A stretch of DNA of 36,265 bases, taken from assembly GCA_034408685.1 (NCBI GenBank), contig JAWXCP010000089.1:1-36265 (forward strand). Direction: 5' to 3'. This document shows, piece by piece, positions 25,416 to 33,373 of the stretch. The notes beneath the pieces were generated by a model. The model had not been told where the DNA came from. It did not search any database and worked only from the letters and a program-made list of their open reading frames with translations. The translations under genes and the position numbers were made by a program. Within the stretch, counting starts at the first letter, position 1, and each line of letters opens with the position of its first letter. This stretch comes from JANXVY01 sp034408685 (GTDB lineage: Bacteria; Pseudomonadota; Alphaproteobacteria; Rhizobiales; Hyphomicrobiaceae).

Positions 25416-26585
25416 TCAGGCGGCTTTTTTGGCGGCAGCGACGGCTTTCTTGGCGGCGTCAGCAAGGCTGTCGGCGGCGATGATCGGCAGGCCGCTTTCG
25501 GCCAGGATCTTTTGACCCTCGGCCGCGTTGGTGCCAGCTAGACGGACGACGATCGGCATCTTGATGTCGAGTTCGCGGATCGCATCGCAAACACCTTTAG
25601 CGACCCAGTCGCAACGGTTGATGCCAGCGAACACGTTGACCAATAGCGCCTTGACGTTCTGGTCTTTGAGAACGGCGCGGAAGGCTTTGGCGACCCGCTC
25701 GGGTGACGCGCCGCCGCCAATGTCGAGGAAGTTGGCTGGTTCGCCACCTGCGAGCTTGATCATGTCGAGCGTCGCCATCGCGAGCCCGGCGCCGTTGACG
25801 ACGCAGCCGATGTCGCCATCGAGACCGACGTAGGCGAGGCCGCGGTCGGCAGCGAACGTTTCGCGCGGGTCTTCCTGGCTCTTGTCGCGCAACTCGGAAA
25901 TGTGCGGGCGGCGGAACAGAGCGTTGTCGTCGAAGCTCATCTTGGCGTCGAGCGCGAGAACTTGATTGTCCTTGGTGATAACGAGCGGGTTGATCTCGAC
26001 CATCGTCGCATCGAGATCGCGGAACGCGCGGTAGCAGCCAAGGATCGTCGGCACGAGCTTGCTGACGAGATCGGGCTCGACCCCAAGGCCAAACGCGACC
26101 TCGCGCGCCTGGAACTGCTGCATGCCGACGCCAGGATCGACGGTGACGCGGATCAAGGTTTCGGGCCGCTGCTCGCTGATCTCCTCGATCTCCATACCGC
26201 CAGCGGCTGACGCCACGACCATGATGCGCTCGCTCGCCCGGTCCATCACGAAGCCGAGGTAGATCTCTTTGGCGATCAGAGTCGCCTCTTCGATATAAAG
26301 GCGCGACACGAGCTTGCCAGCCGGGCCGGTCTGGGTCGTGACAAGGCGGCGGCCGAGCAGGTTTTCGGCGGCTTCCTCGATCTCCCGGTCGGTGCGGCAA
26401 AACTTGATGCCACCAGCCTTGCCGCGCGCACCTGAATGGATCTGGGCCTTCACGACCCAAGCAGAACCGCCGATATCGCTGGCCCGATAAGCGGCCTGTT
26501 CGGGGCTGTAGGCGAGGCCGCCCCGCGGTATCGGGATGCCGAACTTCGCGAGCAATTCTTTCGCCTGATACTCGTGAATGTCCAT
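25416..26585 (-). CDS. mtkA: malate thiokinase (malate-CoA ligase) beta subunit
   Basis: A 389-residue ATP-grasp beta subunit. Visible are MDIHEYQAKELLAKFGIPIP at the N-terminus, the ATP-grasp segment VKAQIHSGARGKAGG (45-59), the metal-binding EINPL (197-201), and the CoA-ligase domain phosphate loop DIGGGASPERV (288-298). The C-terminus is an Ala/Lys-rich helix (ADAAKKAVAAAKKAA). It closely parallels SucC; the serine-cycle neighbours argue for malate as substrate. The ATG at 26585 has GGAG seven bases upstream. The gap before it (178 bases after mcl) is filled by two facing heptamer arrays. Confidence 0.93.
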   Translation of the reverse strand: MDIHEYQAKELLAKFGIPIPRGGLAYSPEQAAYRASDIGGSAWVVKAQIHSGARGKAGGIKFCRTDREIEEAAENLLGRRLVTTQTGPAGKLVSRLYIEEATLIAKEIYLGFVMDRASERIMVVASAAGGMEIEEISEQRPETLIRVTVDPGVGMQQFQAREVAFGLGVEPDLVSKLVPTILGCYRAFRDLDATMVEINPLVITKDNQVLALDAKMSFDDNALFRRPHISELRDKSQEDPRETFAADRGLAYVGLDGDIGCVVNGAGLAMATLDMIKLAGGEPANFLDIGGGASPERVAKAFRAVLKDQNVKALLVNVFAGINRCDWVAKGVCDAIRELDIKMPIVVRLAGTNAAEGQKILAESGLPIIAADSLADAAKKAVAAAKKAA

Positions 26586-26606
26586 GGCAGGCTCCAGAGG
26601 CGGGGG

Positions 26607-26655
26607 GAGTGGGGAGTGGGGAGTGGCGAGTAGCGAATGGCGAGTTGGGAATGGG
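26607..26655. repeat. heptamer tandem array (GAGTGGG/GAGTAGC type), mtkA side
   Basis: Seven consecutive 7-bp units: GAGTGGG twice, GAGTGGC, GAGTAGC, GAATGGC, GAGTTGG and GAATGGG. Degenerate units continue to about 26676. It lies 22 bases before the mtkA start. It is the inverted partner of the array at 26715-26763 and related to the ATAGCGA array at 36231-36265. Units resemble the short tandemly repeated (STRR) heptamers described in cyanobacteria, but no relation is claimed. Confidence 0.9.
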
Positions 26656-26714
26656 GTGTAAGGTGTGGGAGTAGGGTCAGTAGCTTGGACAAGTTTTCCG
26701 CACTCGAATGATCT

Positions 26715-26763
26715 CCCAATTCGCTACTCGCTATTCCCTACTCGCCACTCCCTACTCCCTATC
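26715..26763. repeat. heptamer tandem array, inverted copy, mcl side
   Basis: Seven 7-bp units on the opposite strand: CCCAATT, CGCTACT, CGCTATT, CCCTACT, CGCCACT, CCCTACT and CCCTATC. The last base abuts the mcl stop codon (26764-26766). Facing the array at 26607-26655 across about 59 bases, it could fold with it into an imperfect stem of up to 49 bp in the mcl-mtkA transcript. Confidence 0.9.
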
Positions 26764-27720
26764 TTAAGCAGCTTGCTTTGCAGCGGCGGCTTTGATGGCG
26801 TTTGCGGTGGCCAGAAGGTTCAGAGCCATTTTTTCCGATGCTGCGTCGATCATCTTGCCATCGAGGGACGCTGCACCTTTGCCCTGCGCTTCGGCTTCCT
26901 TGAGCGCGACCAGGATGCGTTCGGCCTTGGTGATCTCGGCTTCGGTCGGCGAGAAAACGGCGTTGGCGAGTTCGATTTGCGAGGGGTGGATCGCCCACTT
27001 GCCCTCGATACCGAGCGCGGCTGCGCGCTTTGCGCCTGCCGTGTAGCCAGCAGGATCGGAGAAATCGCCAAACGGGCCGTCGATCGGACGCAAGCCATAG
27101 GCACGGCACGCGACCTTCATGCGCGACAGCGCGAAGTGCCATTGGTCGCCGGGGTAGTCGGGATTGAGGCCGCCGATCACGACGGTGCGCGCCTTGTTGA
27201 AGGCGGCGTAATCGGCGACGCCGAAGTGCATGGCTTCAAGGCGGCTTGGCGCTGCGGCAATCGCTTCGACGTTGGCCATACCGAGCGGCGTTTCGATCAG
27301 CGCTTCGGTGCCGATTTTGTGCTTGATGCCCTTGGCGACTTCGATCTGCGAGACGATGCACTCGACCGTATAAACGTCGGCTGGAACGCCGACCTTGGGA
27401 ATCAGTATCGTATCGAGCTTGTGGCCGGCTTGCTCGACGATGTCGACGACGTCGCGGTACATGTAATGCGTGTCGAGGCCGTTGATGCGGACCGACACTG
27501 TCTTGCCAGCACCGGCCCAGTCGAGATCGTTTAGGGCCTGGATGATGTTCTTGCGCGCCTGCTCCTTGTCGGGCGGAGCGACGGCGTCTTCACAGTCGAG
27601 AAACACGTAATCGGCCGCGCTTTTGATCGCCTTCTCGATCATCGTCGGGTTGGAGCCCGGCACGGCGAGTTCGCTGCGCTGGAGGCGAGATTTGCGGAGC
27701 GGATAGAGCGTGTAACTCAT
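26764..27720 (-). CDS. mcl: malyl-CoA lyase (CoA ester lyase, HpcH/HpaI-CitE family)
   Basis: A 318-residue lyase expected to cleave malyl-CoA to acetyl-CoA and glyoxylate, the last step of the serine-cycle branch. Family motifs are RSELAVPGSNPTMIEKA, FLDCEDAVAPPDK (40-52), VRIN (78-81, substrate Arg79), IETPLGMANVEAIA with metal-binding Glu143, and HFGVADYAAF with metal-binding Asp170. Some homologues also act on beta-methylmalyl-CoA, which sequence alone cannot exclude. The frame is open to 27771, but the homologous start MSYTLYPLRK is the ATG at 27720. It lies between sga and mtkA, whereas in Methylobacterium extorquens, as I recall, mclA lies at the end after ppc. The 160-base gap to sga contains a CTTAGCCA...CTTAGCCA direct repeat. 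Confidence 0.93.
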   Translation of the reverse strand: MSYTLYPLRKSRLQRSELAVPGSNPTMIEKAIKSAADYVFLDCEDAVAPPDKEQARKNIIQALNDLDWAGAGKTVSVRINGLDTHYMYRDVVDIVEQAGHKLDTILIPKVGVPADVYTVECIVSQIEVAKGIKHKIGTEALIETPLGMANVEAIAAAPSRLEAMHFGVADYAAFNKARTVVIGGLNPDYPGDQWHFALSRMKVACRAYGLRPIDGPFGDFSDPAGYTAGAKRAAALGIEGKWAIHPSQIELANAVFSPTEAEITKAERILVALKEAEAQGKGAASLDGKMIDAASEKMALNLLATANAIKAAAAKQAA

Positions 27721-27880
27721 TTGGGTATCCTGAAAGGTCTGAGACGGGCTTAGCCATTCACGCTTAGCCAATCACGGGCCGAAGCGGGCAGGTCGTCAGT
27801 TGCGGTCGCGGCGGAACCCTGTGGCTCCGCCGTCGATCGTTGTCAGCGCGGCCCGTTTGCCTGTCGAGCCCGGCTTAAGT

Positions 27881-29095
27881 TCAGGCCGCCGACTTGAGCA
27901 TCGGAACCGTGAGGCCCGTCGACGACTTCGTTGCGGTCGACCGGAAGTATTCGGCGGCAGCACCCGAGCCTGAGCCCGGAACGACATTGACGCCGACGTC
28001 ACGCAAGCTCATTTCGACGGTAAACATCACGCCACCGATCATGCCCTCGTCGAGCGCGCCGAGATGGCCGATGCGGAACACCTTGCCAGCGACCTTCGAC
28101 AGGCCGACGCCGAGTGAGGTGTTATAGCGATAGTAGGCCGTCTTCACGACGGCGTTGCTGTCGAAGCCCTCAGGAACGAGGATGGCCGAGACCGTGTCGG
28201 ACTGCCACTTCGGCTCCTTGGCGCACAGCTTGAGGCCCCAGGCCGCGACGCCGCGGCGGACGCCTTCGGCCATCCGGTGATGGCGAGCGAACACGTTTTC
28301 GAGACCCTCCTCGGCGATCATGTCGAGCGACGCCCGCAGGCCGCGCAGCAACTGGGTGGCCGGCGTGTAAGGGAAGTAGCCCTGGTCGTTGGTCTTGATC
28401 ATATCTTCGAAAGAGAAGAAGCAGCGCGCCATCTTGGATGACTTGTGCGCGTCGAGCGCCTTCTGGCTAACGGCCAGAATGCCCAGGCCGGTCGGCAGCA
28501 TGAAGCCCTTTTGCGAGCCCGAGACGCAGCAATCGACGCCCCATTCGCCCATGCGCATATCCATCGACCCGACCGATGAAACGCCATCGACCATCAGCAA
28601 GGCTGGGTGGCGAGCGGCATCGAGCGCCTTCCGAACGCCAGCGATGTCGCTGGAGACGCCCGTTGCCGTCTCATTCTGCGTCGCGAATACGGCTTTGATC
28701 TCGTGGGCCGTGTCCTTGGCGAGGATGTCGGCGTACTTTTCCAGCGGGACGCCCGTGCCCCACTCCTCGTCGCACACCACGACGTTAAGGCCAAGGCGCT
28801 CGGCCATGTCGACCCACAGGTGCGAGAACTGGCCGAAGCGGCTCATCAGCACTTTGTCGCCGGTGTTCAGCGTGTTGGTCATCGCGGCTTCCCATGCGCC
28901 GGTGCCTGATGCCGGGTAGAGGAACACCCGGCCATCGCGCATCTTGAAAACCTTTTTCAGGTCTTCAAAGATCGGCAGCGTGAGCTTTGGGAACTCGGGT
29001 GACCGCATATCTTCCATGCGAAGGTCCATCGCACGGCGCACCGGCTCGGGAATGTTGGTCGGGCCGGGGATGAACAGGTGCGGTTGGACGAGCAT
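27881..29095 (-). CDS. sga: serine-glyoxylate aminotransferase
   Basis: A 404-residue fold-type I PLP enzyme that transfers the amino group of serine to glyoxylate, giving glycine and hydroxypyruvate in the serine cycle. Motifs are FIPGPTNIPEPVRRAM (8-23), the PLP-contacting PASGTGAWEAAMTN (61-74), LLMVDGVSSVGSMDMRMGEW (166-185, with the PLP-binding Asp170) and the Schiff-base Lys196 in VSGSQKGFMLP. It aligns over its whole length with the SGAT/AGXT group. AGGAG lies about 12 bases before the ATG at 29095. It is the first enzyme gene of the block, so the 392 bases upstream should contain the main serine-cycle promoter. Hydroxypyruvate reductase, its usual partner, is not in the window. Confidence 0.95.
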   Translation of the reverse strand: MLVQPHLFIPGPTNIPEPVRRAMDLRMEDMRSPEFPKLTLPIFEDLKKVFKMRDGRVFLYPASGTGAWEAAMTNTLNTGDKVLMSRFGQFSHLWVDMAERLGLNVVVCDEEWGTGVPLEKYADILAKDTAHEIKAVFATQNETATGVSSDIAGVRKALDAARHPALLMVDGVSSVGSMDMRMGEWGVDCCVSGSQKGFMLPTGLGILAVSQKALDAHKSSKMARCFFSFEDMIKTNDQGYFPYTPATQLLRGLRASLDMIAEEGLENVFARHHRMAEGVRRGVAAWGLKLCAKEPKWQSDTVSAILVPEGFDSNAVVKTAYYRYNTSLGVGLSKVAGKVFRIGHLGALDEGMIGGVMFTVEMSLRDVGVNVVPGSGSGAAAEYFRSTATKSSTGLTVPMLKSAA

Positions 29096-29247
29096 GGGTG
29101 AGTGTCTCCTTTGGAAAAGCGTCGGTCATGTCGGCTTTTGTCCGCCAGTGCCGCCGCCGGCGAGCAAAGTGCAGCATGCTGCGCGTTATGGGTGACCTTC
29201 AACCTTAGTCGCAATACCCTCCAGGGGATATGCACCGGCCACCTGGG

Positions 29248-29265
29248 CAGGCAGTTTACTGCCTG
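29248..29265. promoter_or_regulatory. inverted repeat in the sga upstream region
   Basis: CAGGCAG-TTTA-CTGCCTG, a perfect 7-4-7 inverted repeat about 150 bases before the sga start. It may be an operator, or an mRNA hairpin in the sga leader. The remainder of the 29096-29487 gap has no gene. It should hold the end of the LuxR-type regulator's transcript and the promoter of the serine-cycle genes. Confidence 0.55.
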
Positions 29266-29362
29266 AACGGGTAGGGCATTGTACGCCATTGTGCATGTTG
29301 CGATGCGGCGGTTTGCCCGATGAAATCGCCCCTGGTACCGCTAACGCTGTGCTTTGGACCAG

Positions 29363-29376
29363 TTCGCACGTGCGAA
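29363..29376. promoter_or_regulatory. candidate LysR-type operator upstream of sga
   Basis: TTCGCACGTGCGAA is a perfect 14-bp palindrome about 270 bases before the sga start. It fits the LysR-family rule T-N11-A twice. In Methylobacterium the serine cycle is controlled by the LysR-type regulator QscR, which binds upstream of sga. The position here agrees with such a site, but no qscR gene is in the window. Confidence 0.5.
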
Positions 29377-29487
29377 GTCTAATTTGCCGATCGGGTAGGG
29401 CGCATGAATCGCGGTCCGAGGTTTGCAACGGCGGTGGCCAGAAGCAGCTGGCGGTAACTCAAAGGCCCGGTCCACACCCGCTGCACG

Positions 29488-30465
29488 CTACCGCTGGTCG
29501 CGTTCGCGGGCGACATAGAGCGCGACCGCCATGGCGCGATTTGAGACACCGAGCTTATCGTAGAGGTTTTTCAAGTGATACTTGACCGTATTGCTTGAGA
29601 TGCCAGTGCGGGCTGCAATCTGAAGGTTCGTCCACCCATTGGCGAGTGCGCCAAGCAACTCGCGCTCCCGCGACGTTAAAACATCGAGCGGATCGGAGTT
29701 CAGCGTCCGCATATCGATATAGGGAAGCGACAGCCGCCCGCGGGCAACGGTGGCCAGCGCCTCGATCAGAACGACGGGATCTTCGGACTTGGAGATGAAG
29801 CTCCATGCGCCCTCGCGGATCGCCTCGCGCAGGACGTCGGTCCCAGTATCGCCGGTATAGACAACGATGCGGGTGGCGATCTGCCGCCGCTTGAGCATGG
29901 CCAGCAGCGCTCCGCCCGTCATGTCCGGGAGCGCCCATCCCACGACGCCGATGTCGGCGCGACGGGCCTCAGCCAGACTAGCGAATTCGAGCCCATTGGC
30001 GACAACGCCGACGACATCGAAGCGGCCGTCCTTGCGGATGTAGTCGTCAAGGCCAGCGCGGACGACGGGGCTTTTGTCGGCGATCATGACGCGGAACGTT
30101 GCCGGGCGAGTTATCGGCCCGGTCGATGCTCCAATGGCTGGCCCAGTGGTTGGAGGGGTCGCTGACCCGGTCGTCGACGTTGATAGTGACGGCGCGGCTG
30201 CATCTCCAACTGGGCGTGCGGCGCCAGCGTGATCGGTAGAAGCGGCTGGCTTTTTTGCAGATCTGGTCAAGTGGCGGATCGGATCAGTTGGCGGGCGGGG
30301 TCGGACGTGGCGCTTATGAGCCTTTGGCCTAGCATGCTTCGGTCTAGCATGCTTCCGGCCACGCCTGACAAGCGCCACGCGCGGGCTTAACGGGGTTCGC
30401 GCGGACGGCTCTATAGGCGGGACTGGCAAATAACGCTGGTATGGCCGCGAAATTCGACTACACAC
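29488..30465 (-). CDS. LuxR-type regulator with degenerate receiver domain
   Basis: A 325-residue NarL/FixJ-like regulator. The receiver starts near residue 124 (FRVMIADKSPVVRAGL). The site that should carry the phosphoacceptor Asp reads ADIGVVGWALPDMTGG, with Gly176 in place of Asp, and the second acidic residue of the pocket is Lys131. Thr204 and Lys226 remain. It is therefore probably a pseudo-receiver that is not phosphorylated. The LuxR HTH is intact (about 260-320: LTSRERELLGALANGWTNLQIAARTGISSNTVKYHLKNLYDKLGVSNR). Residues 1-120 are a Pro/Thr- and Arg/Lys/His-rich extension. The start is uncertain: GTG 30465, GTG 30378 or a later start. It lies directly upstream of the serine-cycle genes on the same strand and back to back with rpsO. 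Confidence 0.85.
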   Translation of the reverse strand: MCSRISRPYQRYLPVPPIEPSARTPLSPRVALVRRGRKHARPKHARPKAHKRHVRPRPPTDPIRHLTRSAKKPAASTDHAGAARPVGDAAAPSLSTSTTGSATPPTTGPAIGASTGPITRPATFRVMIADKSPVVRAGLDDYIRKDGRFDVVGVVANGLEFASLAEARRADIGVVGWALPDMTGGALLAMLKRRQIATRIVVYTGDTGTDVLREAIREGAWSFISKSEDPVVLIEALATVARGRLSLPYIDMRTLNSDPLDVLTSRERELLGALANGWTNLQIAARTGISSNTVKYHLKNLYDKLGVSNRAMAVALYVARERDQR

Positions 30466-30596
30466 GCCAACTTCGCTTCTATCAGCGGAGCGATAACACT
30501 GCGACCCGGCTGGACGACATCCCGGCTGCGGCCGCTCGCGCGTGTGCCGTTCGGCATATGCGCACCCGAACCACGCACAACTTACGGGAGACCCCG

Positions 30597-30878
30597 ATGT
30601 CGGAAATCCGCCCCGTCCGCAAGGACGCCAAGACCCAAGTCATCAAGTCGAACCAGTTGGCCGCCAACGATACCGGCTCGCCAGAGGTTCAAATCGCGAT
30701 CCTGACCGAGCGCATTAACTATTTGACCGACCATTTCAAGGTGCACAAGAAGGACAACCACTCGCGTCGCGGTCTCCTCAAAATGGTTAGCCAGCGCCGC
30801 CAGCTGCTCGATTACGTCAAGCGCAAAGACGTTCCGCGCTATTCGAAGATTATCGAGAAGCTCGGCATCCGCCGCTGA
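30597..30878 (+). CDS. rpsO: 30S ribosomal protein S15
   Basis: A 93-residue S15, which binds 16S rRNA early in 30S assembly. Signatures are NDTGSPEVQIAILTERINYLT, the rRNA-contacting HKKDNHSRRGLLKMVSQRRQLLDY and the end KLGIRR. The N-terminus is a few residues longer than the usual 88-89 residue protein. The ATG at 30597 has GGGAG six bases upstream; the frame is open further upstream to 30441 but without homology. It is followed by pnp after 156 bases, the conserved rpsO-pnp arrangement. Confidence 0.97.
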   Translation: MSEIRPVRKDAKTQVIKSNQLAANDTGSPEVQIAILTERINYLTDHFKVHKKDNHSRRGLLKMVSQRRQLLDYVKRKDVPRYSKIIEKLGIRR

Positions 30879-30917
30879 CCGCGTTCAGCCTCGTGCATCT
30901 TCTAACCCACCTAAGCT

Positions 30918-30947
30918 GCGCCGCCCGTGATCAGAACGGTGCGGCGC
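30918..30947 (+). ncRNA. rpsO-pnp intergenic stem-loop
   Basis: GCGCCGC (30918-30924) pairs perfectly with GCGGCGC (30941-30947), and an inner CCGT/ACGG extends the stem. There is no T-run. In E. coli the rpsO-pnp spacer carries a hairpin cut by RNase III that controls pnp mRNA decay and autoregulation. This stem-loop occupies the equivalent place and may have that role here, which is inference. Confidence 0.6.
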
Positions 30948-31034
30948 CGCGTGCATTTGCACCGCCGTTGCCGTAAGACCGGCACACGTGTTGTCAAGAT
31001 TTGTCCGTCCGCAAGAACAGAGAGAAGTCGCTAA

Positions 31035-33233
31035 ATGTTTGATATCCATCGTGTCGAGATTGAGTGGGGCGGTCGGAAGTTGCGCCTCGAAACGGGCCAT
31101 ATGGCTCGCCAAGCCGACGCCGCCGTCTACGCCCAGTATGGCGAGACCAGCGTACTCGCCACCGTCGTCGCTGCCCCGTCGGCCAAGCCGGGGATCGATT
31201 TCTTCCCGCTGACCGTCAACTACCAGGAACGCACGTATGCGGCCGGCAAAATCCCCGGCGGCTACTTCAAGCGAGAGGGCCGTCCGACCGATAAAGAAAC
31301 GCTGACCTCGCGATTGATCGACCGCCCGGTTCGTCCGCTGTTCGTCGAAGGCTTCAAGAACGAGACGCAGGTCGTCGTGACAGTGCTGTCGCACGACATG
31401 GAAAACGATCCCGACATCGTCGGTTTGGTGGCGGCTTCGGCGGCGCTTACGCTTTCTGGCCTGCCGTTCCTCGGCCCGATTGGTGCGGCCCGCGTTGGCC
31501 TCATCAACGGCGAGATGGTGCTGAACCCACTGCTCGACGAGATGAACCAGACGACACTCGACCTCGTGGTCGCTGGCACCGAAGATGCCGTGATGATGGT
31601 CGAATCGGAGGCCAAGGAGCTGTCCGAAAAGCAGATGCTCGATGCGGTGGTTTTTGGCCAGGCGCATTTCCAGCCGGTGATCAAGGCAATCCTCAAGCTC
31701 GCCGCAGTGGCCGCCAAAGAGCCGTGGAATTTCGAGCCGCCAAATCTCGACAAGTATACTGTGCCGGTCAAGGAAATGGTCGCCGATATGCTATCGGAAG
31801 CCTTCAAGACGCCCGAGAAGGCCCGTCGCAACGAACTCGTTGCCGCAGCCAAAAAGCGCGTCAAAGATGAGATCAAGACGCCTGAAGGCGATGCAGCCGA
31901 AGCAGTTTTGCTCGGTTCGGCCTTCAAGAAGGTCGAGATGGACATCATGCGCAGCGACGTCGTCAAGACGCAGCGGCGCATCGACGGTCGTGACCTGACG
32001 ACGGTCCGCCCGATCGTCTCCGAGGTTCACGTCTTACCGCGCACACACGGCTCCGCGCTGTTCACGCGCGGTGAAACGCAGGCGCTCGTCGTCGCGACGC
32101 TCGGCACCGGTGAGGACGAGCAGTACGTCGACCAGCTCGAAGGCATGCGCAAAGAGCGCTTCCTATTGCACTACAACTTCCCTCCGTATTCGGTTGGTGA
32201 AGTCGGCCGCATGGGATCGCCGGGACGACGCGAAATTGGCCACGGTAAGCTCGCGTACCGCGCGATCCGTCCGCTGCTGCCATCGGCAGAAGATTTCCCC
32301 TACACCATCCGCGTCGTGTCCGAGATCACCGAGAGCAACGGTTCGTCGTCGATGGCGACCGTGTGCGGGACCTCGCTTGCGCTGATGGATGCAGGCGTTC
32401 CTCTGCCGCGTCCGGTGGCTGGCATCGCCATGGGTCTGATCAAGGAAGGCAACGACTTCGTCGTGCTGTCGGATATCCTCGGTGACGAGGATCACCTCGG
32501 CGATATGGACTTCAAGGTGGCCGGCACATCGACGGGTATCACGTCGCTTCAGATGGACATCAAGATCACCGGCATCACGGAAGAGATCATGCGCGTTGCG
32601 CTGGATCAGGCGCGCGACGGCCGGATCCATATCCTTGGTGAGATGGAAAAGGCGATGTCGGCGCCGCGCACGGAGATGAACGAGTTCGCGCCGCGCATCG
32701 AGACGATTAAGATACCGACCGACAAGATCCGCGAAGTGATCGGCACCGGCGGTTCGGTGATCCGCTCGATCGTCGAGGAAAGCGGCGCCAAGATTGACAT
32801 CGAGGACGACGGCACGGTCAAGATCGCGTCGTCCAACCGCGAGTCGATCGACAAGGCGTTGGCCCGTATCCGTGGGATTACGTCGGACCCGGAGCTTGGC
32901 CAGATCTACAAGGGCAAGGTCGTCAAAGTCGTTGAATTCGGCGCGTTCGTAAACTTCTTCGGCTCCAAGGACGGCTTGGTCCACATTTCGCAATTGGCGC
33001 CTGGCCGGGTCGCGACCGTCGGCGATGTCGTCAAGGAAGGCCAAGACGTGTTCGTGAAGCTGCTCGGCTTCGACGAGCGCGGAAAGACAAGGTTGTCCAT
33101 GAAGATCGTCGACCAGACGACGGGAGCCGAAATTCCCCGCGCCGAAGGCGAGCCCGAGGAAGTGTTCGAGAGCCGTCCGCCGCGCCGCGACGGTGGTGGT
33201 GGCGGTGGTGGGCGCCGTCCCCGCCGGGATTGA
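31035..33233 (+). CDS. pnp: polyribonucleotide nucleotidyltransferase (PNPase)
   Basis: A 732-residue phosphorolytic 3'-5' exoribonuclease that forms a ring-shaped trimer and takes part in mRNA decay. The two RNase PH-like domains are at about 10-225 and 310-545. The catalytic acidic cluster is in LGDEDHLGDMDFKVAG (about 483-498). The KH domain runs at about 558-615, with IGTGGSVIRSIVEESGAKIDI, and the S1 domain at about 620-690 (GKVVKVVEFGAFVNFFGSKDG). The tail is Gly/Arg-rich (RRDGGGGGGGRRPRRD). The length is normal for an alphaproteobacterium. It is cotranscribed with rpsO and ends before a strong terminator. Confidence 0.97.
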   Translation: MFDIHRVEIEWGGRKLRLETGHMARQADAAVYAQYGETSVLATVVAAPSAKPGIDFFPLTVNYQERTYAAGKIPGGYFKREGRPTDKETLTSRLIDRPVRPLFVEGFKNETQVVVTVLSHDMENDPDIVGLVAASAALTLSGLPFLGPIGAARVGLINGEMVLNPLLDEMNQTTLDLVVAGTEDAVMMVESEAKELSEKQMLDAVVFGQAHFQPVIKAILKLAAVAAKEPWNFEPPNLDKYTVPVKEMVADMLSEAFKTPEKARRNELVAAAKKRVKDEIKTPEGDAAEAVLLGSAFKKVEMDIMRSDVVKTQRRIDGRDLTTVRPIVSEVHVLPRTHGSALFTRGETQALVVATLGTGEDEQYVDQLEGMRKERFLLHYNFPPYSVGEVGRMGSPGRREIGHGKLAYRAIRPLLPSAEDFPYTIRVVSEITESNGSSSMATVCGTSLALMDAGVPLPRPVAGIAMGLIKEGNDFVVLSDILGDEDHLGDMDFKVAGTSTGITSLQMDIKITGITEEIMRVALDQARDGRIHILGEMEKAMSAPRTEMNEFAPRIETIKIPTDKIREVIGTGGSVIRSIVEESGAKIDIEDDGTVKIASSNRESIDKALARIRGITSDPELGQIYKGKVVKVVEFGAFVNFFGSKDGLVHISQLAPGRVATVGDVVKEGQDVFVKLLGFDERGKTRLSMKIVDQTTGAEIPRAEGEPEEVFESRPPRRDGGGGGGGRRPRRD

Positions 33234-33260
33234 TCCGGGATTGATCAGTATCGACATTCG

Positions 33261-33292
33261 AAGGGCCGCCGGGAGACCGCGCGGCCCTTTTT
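33261..33292 (+). terminator. rho-independent terminator of rpsO-pnp
   Basis: AAGGGCCGC and GCGGCCCTT form a 9-bp GC-rich stem with an 11-base loop, followed directly by a T-run (33288-33292). It lies 28 bases after the pnp stop codon and is a textbook intrinsic terminator. Confidence 0.93.
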
Positions 33293-33373
33293 GTTGCCAA
33301 TTGAGCACAGCGGGTGCCCCGCGGAAACTGCAGCAGCAACCCCGCTTGTCAACGGCCGGTGAGACCTCTAGTG

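Noticed and set aside
25597..26460. 287-codon minus-strand frame overlapping mtkA
   Set aside because: It is in another frame of the same strand as mtkA, very Arg-rich, with no homology pattern.
24502..26585. Assignment as TCA-cycle succinyl-CoA synthetase (sucCD)
   Set aside because: The sequences are similar, but the placement between mcl and ppc and next to sga fits malate thiokinase; no other TCA gene is adjacent. Some doubt remains without a tree.
29096..29487. Possible riboswitch in the sga leader
   Set aside because: Only simple inverted repeats were found; no glycine, cobalamin or other known aptamer consensus could be recognised by eye.
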